Origin: Myxococcus xanthus
GTDB taxonomy: Bacteria; Myxococcota; Myxococcia; Myxococcales; Myxococcaceae
Length of the DNA: 64,000 nt
Direction: 5' to 3'
Assembly (NCBI RefSeq): GCF_013116825.1
Contig: NZ_JABFNS010000009.1
Coordinates: 1-64,000 of the forward strand
Notes under the pieces: generated by a model
The model's input: the letters and a program-made list of their open reading frames with translations, nothing else
What the model was told of the DNA's origin: nothing
Database searches by the model: none
Translations under genes and position numbers: made by a program
Shown here: positions 23,985 to 33,386 of the stretch, piece after piece
Layout of the letters: each line of letters starts with the position of its first letter
How positions within the stretch are numbered: position 1 is the stretch's first letter

Positions 23985-24497
23985 GTGTCCTTCGCTGCTG
24001 GCCTCGCCCGTCCCCCTCGCTGCGTGCTGGTGAATGTCCTCACCGCCGAGGCCATGGAGTGCCTCTTCAACCCCACGCAACTCACCGAGAAGCTCCAGGT
24101 GAACTGGAACCGCCTCGCGGTGCCCGGCCTGTCTCACCAGGTGCTCCAGTTTCAGGGCACCTCCAACCGACAGCTCTCGGGCGTGGAGTTCTACCTGGAC
24201 GCCTTCTTCGCCACGCAGCAGGCCGACGCCTCCAACATCATGGAGTTCCGCGGCTTCGTCCGCGCTCTCACCGTGCCTCCGGCGGGTACCGAGGGTGTGC
24301 TGGCGACGGCACCACCGCGCGTCCTCGTGCTCTGGCCCGGCGTCCTCACCGTGGAGTGCGTCGTCGCCAGCGTGGAGTTCCAGTACCGCCAACTCGCCGT
24401 CGACGGCCGCGTGCTCGTCTACACCGCCACCGTCACCTTCGAGGAGGTGCTGGACACCCGCATCACCTCCGAGCAGCTCCGCCAGGAGGTGCCGTAG
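23985..24497 (+). CDS. Tube-like hub protein (CIS tube/XkdP N-terminal type)
   Basis: The 170-residue protein contains [20 protein letters not shown] and [20 protein letters not shown], the pattern of contractile injection system tube-initiator/baseplate hub adaptors that lie between the tape measure and gpD. In relatives this domain is often fused to a LysM domain; here the LysM part is the next separate gene, overlapping by one base. Confidence 0.7.
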   Translation: MSFAAGLARPPRCVLVNVLTAEAMECLFNPTQLTEKLQVNWNRLAVPGLSHQVLQFQGTSNRQLSGVEFYLDAFFATQQADASNIMEFRGFVRALTVPPAGTEGVLATAPPRVLVLWPGVLTVECVVASVEFQYRQLAVDGRVLVYTATVTFEEVLDTRITSEQLRQEVP

Positions 24498-24838
24498 TGG
24501 CCCCTCACGCCGGCAGCCGCTACTCCTTCTCCCTTGGCCTCCGGGACGAGGCCAGCCGCCTCTTCCTCACCGAGAGAGTGCCCTACGGCTACCAGCCGCA
24601 TGCGGACACGCGCGTCCACCTCGTCGCCCAGGGCGACTCCCTCTGGGTCCTCGCCGGCCGCTACTTCGCGCCCCTCCCGCGCGCCTGCGGCTTCTGGTGG
24701 GTGCTTGCTGATTTTCAACCCGAACCCATCGTGGACCCCACCCTGGAGCTGGAGGCCGGGCGCCGCCTCTTCATTCCCTCGCTGCGCGTCCTCACCGACG
24801 TCATCCTCAGCGAGCAGCGGCGGAAGGTTGGCGAATGA
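24497..24838 (+). CDS. LysM-domain tail/baseplate protein
   Basis: The 113-residue protein carries a LysM-like segment (VAQGDSLWVLAGRYF ... WWVLADFQPEPIVDPTLELE ... RLFIPSLRVL), similar to P2 gpX / XkdP C-terminal parts that attach the baseplate hub. The GTG overlaps the upstream stop (TAGTG) and its own end overlaps the gpD gene (ATGA). Confidence 0.75.
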   Translation: MAPHAGSRYSFSLGLRDEASRLFLTERVPYGYQPHADTRVHLVAQGDSLWVLAGRYFAPLPRACGFWWVLADFQPEPIVDPTLELEAGRRLFIPSLRVLTDVILSEQRRKVGE

Positions 24839-26118
24839 CGCGGCCCCTCGACAGGACTGCGCCTGGCGTGCGCCTCACGCTGCTGGCACACGAGAAGGCC
24901 CGCAGCGGTGAGCCCCTCTCCCTTGAAGGGCGCGTCCTCGGCCTCACCTTCGAGGACAGCGCGACGAAGGCCGACAAGCTGTCCCTCCAGTTGGACAACT
25001 TCGACCTGGCGCTCTTCGACAGGGCCGAGCTGGTGGGCGGCGCAGTGCTGGAAGTGTCCTGGGGCTACCCGGGGCTCATGGCGCCTCCACGGCGAGTCGT
25101 GGTGAAGAAGCTGAAGGGCTTCCAGGTGCTCACCGTCGAGGGCCAGGCGCTCAGCGCCCTCATGCACCGCGAGGCGAAGACGCGCACCTGGAAGGGCAAG
25201 ACGCGCGCCCAGGTGGTGCGCGAGGTGGCTGCCGAGTACGGCTACGAGGAGGCCTCCATCCACGTCGAGGACACCCGAGAGTCCTTCGACACCATCCACC
25301 AGGCCGGGGAGACGGATGCGCGCTTTCTCCGGCGCCTGGCCGCGCGGGAGGAGTTCGAGTTCCACGTCGACGACAGGGGCCTCACCTTCGGCCCGCGCAA
25401 CCAGGCCGCCACGCCCACCCAGGTGCTGTGGTGGTACGCGGACGCGGGCCGGGGCGACATCCTCTCCGTCAACGTCGAGTCTGAGCTGGGCCGCCGAGTG
25501 GGCAAGGTGGACGTGCGTGGCCGGGACGCCATGGCCAAGAGAAACCTCGAAGCCCAGGCGAGCAGTGGCACCGTGGAGCGCACCACCCTCGCGGACTTTC
25601 TCGAGGTGGTGGACAAGCGCACGGGCACCACCGCGCTGCAGCTACGAAACAGCACCACCAGCGTCCAGCCCACCTCGGCATCGACACCAGCCCAAGCCCA
25701 GCGTGAATCCGAGGCCCGCTTCCGACGCGCGGAAGCCGGCACTGTGAAGCTGTCCCTCCAGGTGGTGGGCAACCCCAGCTTGCGTGCGAAGTCCGTCGTG
25801 GAGGTGCGCGGCATCTCCAGCTTCCTGTCCGGGAAGTATTACGTCACCGAGGCGAAGCACGTCCTCTCGTCCTCTGGCTACACCTGCGAGTTGAAGCTGT
25901 CGCGTGACGGCACGGGGCAGCGTCAGCAAGCCAGCGCCGAGAAGCGAGGCCAGCCCCAGGGCGGCCAGTCCAACACCAGCGCACCCTCGACGACGGGGGC
26001 GCTGAAGGAAGTAGAGGCATTCGAGAAGCGTACCGGCACCCGGTACATCGAGTACCACCGTGACGGGCAGCCCATCGGTGTCGAGGACCCGGAAGCCGGA
26101 ATGAGTTTCCCCAGGTAG
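24835..26118 (+). CDS. Phage late control gene D-like baseplate hub
   Basis: The 427-residue protein matches the P2 gpD/gp27-like hub family: [34 protein letters not shown], the [16 protein letters not shown] strand, and [20 protein letters not shown], the family's most conserved stretch. It forms the trimeric hub at the tube end to which the gpV spike binds. A Ser/Gln-rich linker and a 60-residue tail follow residue 360. It is followed by the spike gene 10 bp on. Confidence 0.85.
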   Translation: MTRPLDRTAPGVRLTLLAHEKARSGEPLSLEGRVLGLTFEDSATKADKLSLQLDNFDLALFDRAELVGGAVLEVSWGYPGLMAPPRRVVVKKLKGFQVLTVEGQALSALMHREAKTRTWKGKTRAQVVREVAAEYGYEEASIHVEDTRESFDTIHQAGETDARFLRRLAAREEFEFHVDDRGLTFGPRNQAATPTQVLWWYADAGRGDILSVNVESELGRRVGKVDVRGRDAMAKRNLEAQASSGTVERTTLADFLEVVDKRTGTTALQLRNSTTSVQPTSASTPAQAQRESEARFRRAEAGTVKLSLQVVGNPSLRAKSVVEVRGISSFLSGKYYVTEAKHVLSSSGYTCELKLSRDGTGQRQQASAEKRGQPQGGQSNTSAPSTTGALKEVEAFEKRTGTRYIEYHRDGQPIGVEDPEAGMSFPR

Positions 26119-26128
26119 CGAGCCCACC

Positions 26129-26707
26129 ATGAGCACCTTCGACGACGACATCCTCGCCCACGACACGCGCCTCCTCGGCATGTACGTGGGCTACGTCACC
26201 CAGCGCGACGACGAGGCGCAGCTCGGCCGCGTCCGCGTGTGCATCCCCGGCGTCCTCGAGCCCGAGTCCGCCTGGGCCTGGCCGCTGGGCACCTCCGGCG
26301 GTGGCGCCAAGGACACGGGCTTCTTCGCGGTGCCGCACGTGGGCGCGGAGGTGGCCGTCTTCTTCAACCAGGGCGACATCGACGCCCCCTACTACCTCAG
26401 CGCGCACTGGGGGAAGCCGGGCGGACAGAGCGAGGTGCCCGAAGAAGCCCAGGTGTCTCCGCCCGACAACCGCGTCCTCGCCACGCCCACCTTCCGCGTC
26501 GAACTCGACGAGTCCGCGGGCCACCGCAAGCTGAAGCTCACCAACCGGAAGACGGGCGACTGCCTCACCTTCGACGCTGAGGAGAACACCGTCACCTTGG
26601 AAGCCACCACCGCCCTCACTCTGCGCGCGGTGGGCGCCATCTCCCTGGAGGCGGCTCAAGTCACCATCGCCGGCCGCATCGTCCGCCCCATCGCTGAGCC
26701 GATTTGA
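26129..26707 (+). CDS. Baseplate spike/assembly protein gpV
   Basis: The 192-residue protein has a gpV/gp5 OB-fold at the N-terminus ([56 protein letters not shown]) followed by a repetitive beta segment ([34 protein letters not shown]). It is the central spike that punctures the outer membrane. It lies 10 bp after the hub gene. Confidence 0.88.
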   Translation: MSTFDDDILAHDTRLLGMYVGYVTQRDDEAQLGRVRVCIPGVLEPESAWAWPLGTSGGGAKDTGFFAVPHVGAEVAVFFNQGDIDAPYYLSAHWGKPGGQSEVPEEAQVSPPDNRVLATPTFRVELDESAGHRKLKLTNRKTGDCLTFDAEENTVTLEATTALTLRAVGAISLEAAQVTIAGRIVRPIAEPI

Positions 26708-26714
26708 GGCCCGC

Positions 26715-27389
26715 ATGCCATTGCCCATCTGCGTCCACATCCCGCCGCTCCCCGAGGCGCCTACCCTCACCCTGCCCGGCGGGGCCACGCTGCAGCACCA
26801 CCAGCTCCTGCAGGCCGTCCAGCCAGCGCTCGCGCCGCTCACGCCGCTCTTCGACATCATCGGCGCGGTGCTGGCCCTCGTCGAAGTCGTGAAGGCAATA
26901 CCCGACGCGCTGGGGCCGCCGCCGGACCCAACAGCCATCGCCGCGGCCCTGCCGAATCTGGCCGAGAAGGTGTCCAAGCTGCTCCGCCTCGTCCCCCAGC
27001 TCTCGGTGCCACTCGCGGTGGTGGGCGTCATCGACATCGTCCTGGGCGAGCTGGGGCACGCCCGTGGCCAACTCCTCCACCTGCAACTGCGCCTGTCGAG
27101 CGTCGCGCGGGCCCGACTTCGCGCAGCCCAGCTTGGAGACGAGGGCCTCCTCGCGGTGGCGGGCTGCGCGGAGGCGAACGTCTCGCAGGAGGCCGCCAAC
27201 GTCGGCAAGGCCCTGGGTGCCCTCTCCCAGCTCATGGCCCTCCTCAACGTCCTCCTCGGCCTGGTGGGCGGCCCCCAGGTGCCGGACTTCTCCAGTCTTG
27301 AGGGCAGCGCGCTGGAAGAAGCCATTGCCCCCCTCGATGCCATCGTCCGCACGCTGCAGCAGGTGCGCGCGGCCATCCCGGTTCCGTGA
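26715..27389 (+). CDS. Hydrophobic helical hypothetical baseplate-region protein
   Basis: The 224-residue protein is almost wholly helical and very rich in Leu, Val and Ala, with several long hydrophobic runs (LFDIIGAVLALVEVVKAI, LSVPLAVVGVIDIVLG, LMALLNVLLGLVGG). It starts seven bases after gpV and ends 10 bases before gp25, so it is a fixed baseplate-operon member, but I recognise no family. It might be a membrane-acting effector, a holin-like protein or a structural part. Confidence 0.6.
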   Translation: MPLPICVHIPPLPEAPTLTLPGGATLQHHQLLQAVQPALAPLTPLFDIIGAVLALVEVVKAIPDALGPPPDPTAIAAALPNLAEKVSKLLRLVPQLSVPLAVVGVIDIVLGELGHARGQLLHLQLRLSSVARARLRAAQLGDEGLLAVAGCAEANVSQEAANVGKALGALSQLMALLNVLLGLVGGPQVPDFSSLEGSALEEAIAPLDAIVRTLQQVRAAIPVP

Positions 27390-27399
27390 GGAGGACACC

Positions 27400-27780
27400 T
27401 TGAGCCAGCAACCTCGGAATCTCCTCGTCCCCTTCCGGCGCGATAGGAAGCGGGACTTCGCCGTGGGCAGCGGGGCCGAGCTGCTCGCATCGAAGGTGCG
27501 GCAGGTGCTGCTGACGGAAGGCGCCACGCCCCACTCCACCGGCGAGCTGCCCTGGCGCACCGGCTTCGGCGCGGGCCTCTCGCGCCTTCGCCACCAGCGC
27601 AACGACACGGTGCTGGCGGAGCTGGCGCGCGTGTACGTCCGTGACGCCCTCGCGCGCTGGCTGCCTGGCGTCCAGCTCGTGCGGATTAGTGTCGAGCAGG
27701 AGGCGGCCACGCTGACGCTTCGTGTGCGCGTGCGCGAAGGTGACACGACAGCGGACTTCGAGGCGCCCCTCCCTGGCTAA
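27400..27780 (+). CDS. GPW/gp25 baseplate wedge protein
   Basis: The 126-residue protein contains the gp25 pattern: a short N-terminal segment, LPWRTGFGAGLSRLRHQRND, a helix (LAELARVYVRDALARWLP) and a beta hairpin (ISVEQEAATLTLRVRVRE). gp25 proteins act as a sheath-assembly initiator at the baseplate. I place the start at a TTG (27400) because GAGGAGGA stands just upstream and no ATG or GTG fits. Confidence 0.8.
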   Translation: MSQQPRNLLVPFRRDRKRDFAVGSGAELLASKVRQVLLTEGATPHSTGELPWRTGFGAGLSRLRHQRNDTVLAELARVYVRDALARWLPGVQLVRISVEQEAATLTLRVRVREGDTTADFEAPLPG

Positions 27781-27866
27781 GTGGCGCTCCAATCCCACGC
27801 ATCCGAGTGGACTTCTCCGCGCACCAGAGGGCTGTATGGCTCACCTCAAACGGAGCACCTCACTCA

Positions 27867-28700
27867 ATGAGCCGACAAACAGAATACATGGATGGCAAAG
27901 ACTTCACCCTGCACTGGTGGGAAGCCGGCGAGCACATCTGCTTCTACAACGCACGGGGTGAAGTCAGCCGGCTTCACATCCGGCAGCTTCAGGAGGAAGC
28001 GGTGAAGGTTGTCCGCAAACATCCCTCTGGCATTCGCCTCATGTCCCTGGCGCGAGAGGTGCACAACCAACACCCCGAGGCCCCATTCGCTTGCATTCCT
28101 CCGGCCCTCCGCGCCCTGGGCCGCCTGACCTTCACAAACGTCATCAGCAGGCCTGAGCGCGGCCTCTTCGTCCCCGCCGGAATGGGCGAACTCAAGGCCG
28201 CCGGGCCCGCTGCCCGGGAAGAGGAGTTCCTCCTGCCCCTCGCCGCATTCCTCGAGGGAGACGTGGAGGAGCTCACCGCCGCAGTCCCCATGGGCAGCCA
28301 AGGCCTCGGCGACCCATGGGGGGTGCCGGACATCGTCGGCGTGTACCGGCGATGCGCGGGGGACGCCTTCTCGTGGACTCCCGAAATCCTCGCTGTCGAA
28401 GTCAGGAACACGACGGAGGACCTCCTCTCAGCCTATGGGCGGACGGTGGCCCACCAGCTCTTCGCCACGAAGACGTACCTTGCCCTGCCACGTACCCTCG
28501 CCTTCAGCGACAAGCGGGAGCTGGTAGCTCGCTGCCAGTTGCGCGGGCTCGGCCTCATTCTCTTCGGGCCCAGCCCACGCGACGAGTACACCCTTCTTGT
28601 CCCGGCGCGCAGGTGCCCCCCGGCGCCAGACGAAGCCCAACGCTTCGCCGAGCGGCTGCATGCTCGTGACGAAGAGAAGTTCCGCACGCTGTTCGGGTAG
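27867..28700 (+). CDS. HTH plus putative PD-(D/E)XK nuclease cargo protein
   Basis: The 277-residue protein has an N-terminal winged-helix-like region (about 45-105, [20 protein letters not shown] ... [11 protein letters not shown]). A C-terminal domain follows with [10 protein letters not shown] and, 20 residues on, [10 protein letters not shown] and [20 protein letters not shown]. The D then E-x-(K/R) spacing and the following helix-strand fit a restriction-endonuclease-like fold; the Lys is replaced by Arg. It sits between gp25 and gpJ, genes normally adjacent, so it is an inserted cargo gene, directly before late element P4. An upstream in-frame start at 27807 is possible. Nuclease activity is inference. 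Confidence 0.55.
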   Translation: MSRQTEYMDGKDFTLHWWEAGEHICFYNARGEVSRLHIRQLQEEAVKVVRKHPSGIRLMSLAREVHNQHPEAPFACIPPALRALGRLTFTNVISRPERGLFVPAGMGELKAAGPAAREEEFLLPLAAFLEGDVEELTAAVPMGSQGLGDPWGVPDIVGVYRRCAGDAFSWTPEILAVEVRNTTEDLLSAYGRTVAHQLFATKTYLALPRTLAFSDKRELVARCQLRGLGLILFGPSPRDEYTLLVPARRCPPAPDEAQRFAERLHARDEEKFRTLFG

Positions 28701-28760
28701 GACGAGGCAGCAGAGCCCCGGCCCTGCGCATGCGGCGCAAGGCCGGCCCGAAGCGCTGTC

Positions 28761-28805
28761 GATGTCCCCATGTCCCCGAAAAGAAGTGGGCTCAAGGCCT
28801 TTGTC
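28761..28805 (+). promoter_or_regulatory. Late element P4 (copy 4 of 5, variant)
   Basis: The first block is doubled (GATGTCCCC at 28761, ATGTCCCCGAA at 28770) and GGCCTTTGTC starts at 28796. The spacing from the nearer TGTCCCC is 25 bp, four more than in the other copies. GGTGGAGG follows within eight bases. It heads the gpJ-to-gpI block after the nuclease-like cargo gene. Confidence 0.65.
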
Positions 28806-28828
28806 TCCCGGTGGAGGCCTTCGCCGAC

Positions 28829-30340
28829 GTGCCACTTCTCCCCGCGTCTACCGACTACACCCACCGCGACTTCGACGCCCTGCGCGCGCGCCTCATGGCG
28901 CTGACGAAGAGCGTCTTCCCGGACTGGAGCGACTTCGACGTCGCCAGCTTCGGCAACGTCCTGCTGGAGATGTACGCCTTCGTCGGCGACGTCCTCGGCT
29001 TCTACCAGGACAACCTCGCTCGCGAATCACGCCTCTCCACGGCCACCCAGCGCCGTAACGTCATCGCCCTGGCGCGCATGCTGGGCTATCGGCTGCACGG
29101 CGCGCAGGCGGCCACAGCCGAGGTGGAGCTGCGCCTGGCCCAGCCTCCCGCAGCTCCCGTCACCTTCCTCGCCGGGACCGTCGTCCGCACGCAGGAGGTG
29201 ACGGAGGCCGTCCGCTTCCAGTTGCTGGCGCCCGCCACCATTCCGGCCGGCGCCAACCCACCGCGCGTCGTCGCCGTGGTGGAGCATTCGAAGACGCACA
29301 CCCAGCTCTTCGACGCCCGCGGCCTCGCTGACTTCGAGGCGCACCTGGACTTCGCCCCCTACCTCGACGGCTCCGCCCGCGTGTCCACCGCCCAGGGCGC
29401 CTTCAGCGAGGTGGACACCTTCCTCAACTCCCGCGCCTCCGACGCCCACTTCCTCGTCAGCGTCGACCAGGGGGACAAGGCCACCGTCCGCTTCGGCACC
29501 GGCACCAACGGCCTGCCTCCCGCTGGCACCGTGGCGGTGGTGTACAAGACGGGCGGCGGCGCGGCCGGCAACGTGGACGCAGGCCGGCTCGTCGTCGTGG
29601 AGGGCAGCTTCCGGGACGCCCACGGCCACGCGGTGCAGGTGTCCGTCCACAACCCCGCCCCCGCCTCGGGTGGCGCGGACAGGCAGACTGTGGCCTCCGC
29701 GAAGCTGCTCGCCCCTGAGAGCCTCCGGGCCCTGACGCGCACCGTCTCCCGCGAGGACTTCGAAATCAACGCCCGGCGCCTGCCCAGCGTGGCCCGCGCC
29801 CTCATGCTGACGTCCAACGAAGACGCCACCATTGGGGAGAACGCGGGCATCCTCTACGTGGTGCCCCAAGGCGGCGGGGTGCCTACGCCCGCGCTCAAGG
29901 CCCAGGTGCTTCGCCAGGTGACGGAAGTCTACCCCTGCACCCTCACCTTCCAGGTGAGCGTCCAGGAGCCGGTGTACCGGCGCGTGGACGTCTCCGCCCG
30001 CCTCTTCCTGCGCCAGGGCGCTTCGGCCCAGGACGTCGCCTCGCGCGTCCGCCAGGCGCTCGCCGCCCACTTCCGCGTCAGCGAGCCGGATGGCACGCCC
30101 AACACGCGCATCGACTTCGGCTTCAACCTCAAGGACGCCCATGGCTCCCCCGCCGGAGAGGTGGCCTGGTCCGACGTCTTCAACGTCATCCGCGACGTGC
30201 CCGGCGTCCGGAAACTGGGCGACGCGCGAATGGACCTGACACTCAACGGCCTGCCTGCGGACGTGAAGCTGACGGTGCGGGAGCTGCCGGTGCTGGGCAG
30301 CGTCACCCTGCAGGATGGCGACACCGGAGGGCTCTTCTGA
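28829..30340 (+). CDS. Baseplate J (gpJ-like) wedge protein
   Basis: The 503-residue protein matches baseplate [21 protein letters not shown] at the start, [40 protein letters not shown], the central [19 protein letters not shown], and [20 protein letters not shown]. It forms the wedge that triggers contraction. GTG start with GGTGGAGG 11 bases upstream, directly downstream of P4. Confidence 0.88.
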   Translation: MPLLPASTDYTHRDFDALRARLMALTKSVFPDWSDFDVASFGNVLLEMYAFVGDVLGFYQDNLARESRLSTATQRRNVIALARMLGYRLHGAQAATAEVELRLAQPPAAPVTFLAGTVVRTQEVTEAVRFQLLAPATIPAGANPPRVVAVVEHSKTHTQLFDARGLADFEAHLDFAPYLDGSARVSTAQGAFSEVDTFLNSRASDAHFLVSVDQGDKATVRFGTGTNGLPPAGTVAVVYKTGGGAAGNVDAGRLVVVEGSFRDAHGHAVQVSVHNPAPASGGADRQTVASAKLLAPESLRALTRTVSREDFEINARRLPSVARALMLTSNEDATIGENAGILYVVPQGGGVPTPALKAQVLRQVTEVYPCTLTFQVSVQEPVYRRVDVSARLFLRQGASAQDVASRVRQALAAHFRVSEPDGTPNTRIDFGFNLKDAHGSPAGEVAWSDVFNVIRDVPGVRKLGDARMDLTLNGLPADVKLTVRELPVLGSVTLQDGDTGGLF

Positions 30341-30341
30341 C

Positions 30342-30872
30342 ATGGCGCTCCTCAACCCCAGCTTCGAGGACGCGGGCGCCCGGCCCGGCGAGGCTGCGCA
30401 CTGGACGCTGACGTCGGTGACGCGCCTTGAAGTCCTGGCGGGCTTCGGTGTGCCGGAGGAGTCCTGCGAGGACTTCGAGCGCTGGTACGCGTGGCGCGCC
30501 GCCCTCTCCGACGTCCCTGTGGCCCTCGCCTTCTTCTCCGGCCAGCGCGAGGGCTTCGAGGCCTTCTCTCGGGGCTGGGACAACGACGGCTTCCTCTTCG
30601 AGCTGCCGCCCGCGCAGCTCGTCCCGCACCGCTTCGAGGGGAACGTCGTCGAAACGTGGGGCCAGGGCGCCTTCCTCGTGGACTGGGCGGACGCAGATTC
30701 CGTGGAGGGCCTCTTCAGCGACTCGCCGCACGAGCACTTCGAGCAGCGCTGGCACACCAACGAGGGCTACGCCTGGCGCTGGGAGGACGTGACGGCGCAA
30801 GGGGCCCTCTTCAACACCACTCAGCCCACCGAGGACTTCGACACCGGGTGGCCGCTGGCCGCCACGCAGTGA
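30342..30872 (+). CDS. Hypothetical protein with repeated F(E/D)xxW segments
   Basis: The 176-residue protein contains several related aromatic-acidic segments ([41 protein letters not shown]) spaced about 30-45 residues apart, suggesting a repeat-built structural protein. It lies between gpJ and gpI with GGAGGG upstream. No family recognised; probably a baseplate or fibre-attachment part. Confidence 0.6.
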   Translation: MALLNPSFEDAGARPGEAAHWTLTSVTRLEVLAGFGVPEESCEDFERWYAWRAALSDVPVALAFFSGQREGFEAFSRGWDNDGFLFELPPAQLVPHRFEGNVVETWGQGAFLVDWADADSVEGLFSDSPHEHFEQRWHTNEGYAWRWEDVTAQGALFNTTQPTEDFDTGWPLAATQ

Positions 30873-30879
30873 GGACACC

Positions 30880-31575
30880 ATGGCACTCGCAGACTGGAGC
30901 TACCTCAATCAAGGACTCGACATCGCCACCGTGGACAGGGGCGTGACGGCGGGCATTGCCCGTCCCCCAGGCGGCGGCAACTTCCTCTTCGCCTTCAACT
31001 CGTTGTCGGCCGGCCAGGGCGCCGTTGCCCTCTTCGCCAACCTCCCTGACTTCGCCCCCATGGCCAAGGGAGGCAGCATTCGAGGCTGTCTCCAACGAGG
31101 GCCCGGTGGCGGCCCCACCGGCTTCTCCCCCTTCCTCTTCCTGTGCGGACAGGGCACCTCCGTCAACGACTCCGCCTACCTGCTGGGCCTCTCCGACGAC
31201 GAGCCGCACCGGGTGGTGCTCCGCAAGGGCGCGGTGGCTACCGGGCTTCCCGACGCGGACGGCCCCGGCGTCCTCCTGAAGTCCTCGGCCAGCTTCACCC
31301 AGGGCACCTGGCTGCACCTGCGCCTGGACGTCATCGTCAACGCCAACGGTGACGTCGTCCTCAAGGCCCTCCAGAATGACTTGGCCGCGCACCCGCTCGG
31401 CACGCCTCCCGACTGGCAGCCCGTGCCGGGCATGGCCGACTTCATCGACGACGCCCTCGGCATCAACTCCGGCAGTCAGCCCCTCACCTCGGGCCGGGGC
31501 GGCTTCGGCTTCGCGGTGAAGGACGTCACGCGCCGGGCCTACTTCGACTCGCTCGAGCTGTCCCGTCAGGTGTGA
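30880..31575 (+). CDS. Lectin/LamG-like hypothetical tail protein
   Basis: The 231-residue protein is beta-rich with a hydrophobic FLFAFNSL strand and the ending GGFGFAVKDVTRRAYFDSLE, which resembles concanavalin-like glucanase/lectin folds where a final strand carries FDxxE. No catalytic residues are evident. It may decorate the baseplate and bind surface sugars. Assignment is by fold impression only. Confidence 0.5.
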   Translation: MALADWSYLNQGLDIATVDRGVTAGIARPPGGGNFLFAFNSLSAGQGAVALFANLPDFAPMAKGGSIRGCLQRGPGGGPTGFSPFLFLCGQGTSVNDSAYLLGLSDDEPHRVVLRKGAVATGLPDADGPGVLLKSSASFTQGTWLHLRLDVIVNANGDVVLKALQNDLAAHPLGTPPDWQPVPGMADFIDDALGINSGSQPLTSGRGGFGFAVKDVTRRAYFDSLELSRQV

Positions 31576-31579
31576 AGAC

Positions 31580-31975
31580 ATGGCCCTCACCGCCTTCTCC
31601 AGTCGCCTGGGCCTGGGGCAGGGCCGCATTCAGCCCCAGCGGGCCACGCCCGCCTCGGGCGAGTACCTCTTCGTGCTCGGCGACGAGGAGCCGGGACGCC
31701 GCTTCGAGCTGGCCCTTGGGGACTTCGCCGAGGTGACGCAAGCCGTGGACGTCACCAGCGTGGACCTGGTCCGCGCCGCCTTGCGCCTCCGTGTGCCTTC
31801 AGGCGCCCCGGTGGGCCTGGCCTGGGAAGCGTCCCTCGTCGTGGACGGGGTGAAGTACGCCCGGTTTCTCGGGCGCCCGGGCCGCGAGCGCATCGTCTCG
31901 GACCTGGCCGCCAACGTCTCGAAGCTCTCCGGAGTCCACACGGTGGGCGTCCGCCTGGAGCTCGTTTCCCCGTGA
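31580..31975 (+). CDS. Hypothetical baseplate-region protein
   Basis: The 131-residue beta-rich protein (GEYLFVLGDEEPGRRFELAL, VPVGLAWEASLVVDG-like core) looks like a single Ig-like or lectin-like domain. It is part of the P4 operon, four bases after the previous gene and nine bases before gpI. Family not recognised. Confidence 0.55.
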   Translation: MALTAFSSRLGLGQGRIQPQRATPASGEYLFVLGDEEPGRRFELALGDFAEVTQAVDVTSVDLVRAALRLRVPSGAPVGLAWEASLVVDGVKYARFLGRPGRERIVSDLAANVSKLSGVHTVGVRLELVSP

Positions 31976-31984
31976 GGAAGCCCC

Positions 31985-33322
31985 ATGGCCACCGTTGAGC
32001 TGCCCGCCCTCTACGTCGACACCGTCTCCCTCTTCGCCGAGACGCGCCGTCCCCTCCTCCTCAACCGTGCCCCGGGCCCCGAGGAGGCGGATGTCCCCAT
32101 TGACACGACACTCGGGCTGGAACTGGTGGACGTCGGCACGGACGGCATTGCCCGGGCAGCAACACGCGTCTGGGTGGATGGCTTCCTCGCCTTCGAAGGC
32201 GGGGCCAGCGTCGAGGTACAACCCGCCTTCATGGGGCCGCTGGCGGAGGTGACGCAAACGGCGGACACCCTGCGTGTGGTTCTCCATCCAGCGGTACCGC
32301 TGGTCAGCCAGGCCACCGTCTCCGTACGCGTCGTCTCGGCCACGTCCGGCGGCGCGCACCTCCTCGACGAGACGTACACCTTCACCGTGGAGGACAGGAC
32401 GGCGCCCCGTCTCGTGGGTGCGCAGGCCCTGGCAGCGAAGTCGGTGCGCCTGGCCTTCGACGAGGACGTGCGGGTGCCACCCTCCGCGCGCTTCACCTTC
32501 ACGGCTCGCGGCGCGCCCGCAGTCCCGGTGGCCTCCGTTGGCGCCGCGGCGGACGGCCCCCTCGTCCACCTCGCCCTCGACACGGAGCTGACACCGGACG
32601 TGGGGTACGAGGTGCTCGTGGAGGGCGTGACGGACGCCCACGGCAACCTGGTGCTCGCCCCCTACCACCGCGCCACCTTCGCGGGCTTCCGGCCGGCCAG
32701 GCCGCCCTCCCGGAGCTTCCAGCTCTGGGACATGCTGCCGCGCCACAACCGTCGCGACGACGTCACGGGAGACTTGCACCGCTTCATCTCTTGTCTCCAG
32801 GAGGTGACGGACTTGCTCCTCTCTGACTTGGACGCCTTCCCCGACGTCTTCGACTTGGAGCGCGCGCCGGGGGCATTCCTGGACGCCATCCTCCAGGACT
32901 TGGGAAACCCCTTCGCCTTCGAGTTGGACGTCCTCGCCCGGCGCCGGCTGGCCTCCGTCCTCGTGGACATGTACCGACAGAAGGGCACGGCCCTGGGCCT
33001 GCGCAACGCCATCCGCTTCTTCCTCGGCATCGAGGTTCGGGCCATCTCCCCCTTCGCCTCGGACACCCTCGTGCTGGGCGAGTCCGAGCTGGGCGTGGAC
33101 TGGGTGCTGGGCCCCTCGGAGCGCTTCGCCCGCTACGCCTTCAACGTCGAGGTGGAGCGTCTCCTCTCGCCCGCGGAGCGCCAGCGCCTGCGCACCCTCG
33201 TCGAGTACCTCAAGCCCGCCCACACCCACTTTGTGGACCTGGTGGAGCCCCTGCCGCCCATTCTCCCGGAGCACTGGGAGCTGGGACTCAGCGAGTTGGG
33301 CGAGACGACGTTGCTGCACTGA
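31985..33322 (+). CDS. Tail protein I (gpI-like) with N-terminal Ig-like domain
   Basis: The C-terminal half of the 445-residue protein ([76 protein letters not shown]) matches phage tail protein I, a baseplate wedge part. The first 240 residues include a bacterial Ig-like domain ([20 protein letters not shown] ... [16 protein letters not shown]), which is extra compared with P2 gpI and may present fibres. GAGGAAG precedes the ATG. Confidence 0.85.
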   Translation: MATVELPALYVDTVSLFAETRRPLLLNRAPGPEEADVPIDTTLGLELVDVGTDGIARAATRVWVDGFLAFEGGASVEVQPAFMGPLAEVTQTADTLRVVLHPAVPLVSQATVSVRVVSATSGGAHLLDETYTFTVEDRTAPRLVGAQALAAKSVRLAFDEDVRVPPSARFTFTARGAPAVPVASVGAAADGPLVHLALDTELTPDVGYEVLVEGVTDAHGNLVLAPYHRATFAGFRPARPPSRSFQLWDMLPRHNRRDDVTGDLHRFISCLQEVTDLLLSDLDAFPDVFDLERAPGAFLDAILQDLGNPFAFELDVLARRRLASVLVDMYRQKGTALGLRNAIRFFLGIEVRAISPFASDTLVLGESELGVDWVLGPSERFARYAFNVEVERLLSPAERQRLRTLVEYLKPAHTHFVDLVEPLPPILPEHWELGLSELGETTLLH

Positions 33323-33333
33323 CGTCCGCCCTG

Positions 33334-33366
33334 CATGTCCCCGATTTCTCGCGCCCTGCCTTTGCC
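33334..33366 (+). promoter_or_regulatory. Late element P5 (copy 5 of 5)
   Basis: CATGTCCCCGA (TGTCCCC from 33336) is followed by TGCCTTTGCC at 33357, a two-mismatch form of GGCCTTTGTC in the same 21-bp register. GGAGG follows seven bases later. It stands directly before the tail fibre gene. Confidence 0.65.
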
Positions 33367-33386
33367 TTCCTCTGGAGGGCACAGGC

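Noticed and set aside
17066-33322. Extracellular contractile injection system instead of a phage
   Set aside because: Terminase, portal, capsid and head protease are present in the same cluster, and no AAA+ ATPase typical of such systems was seen.
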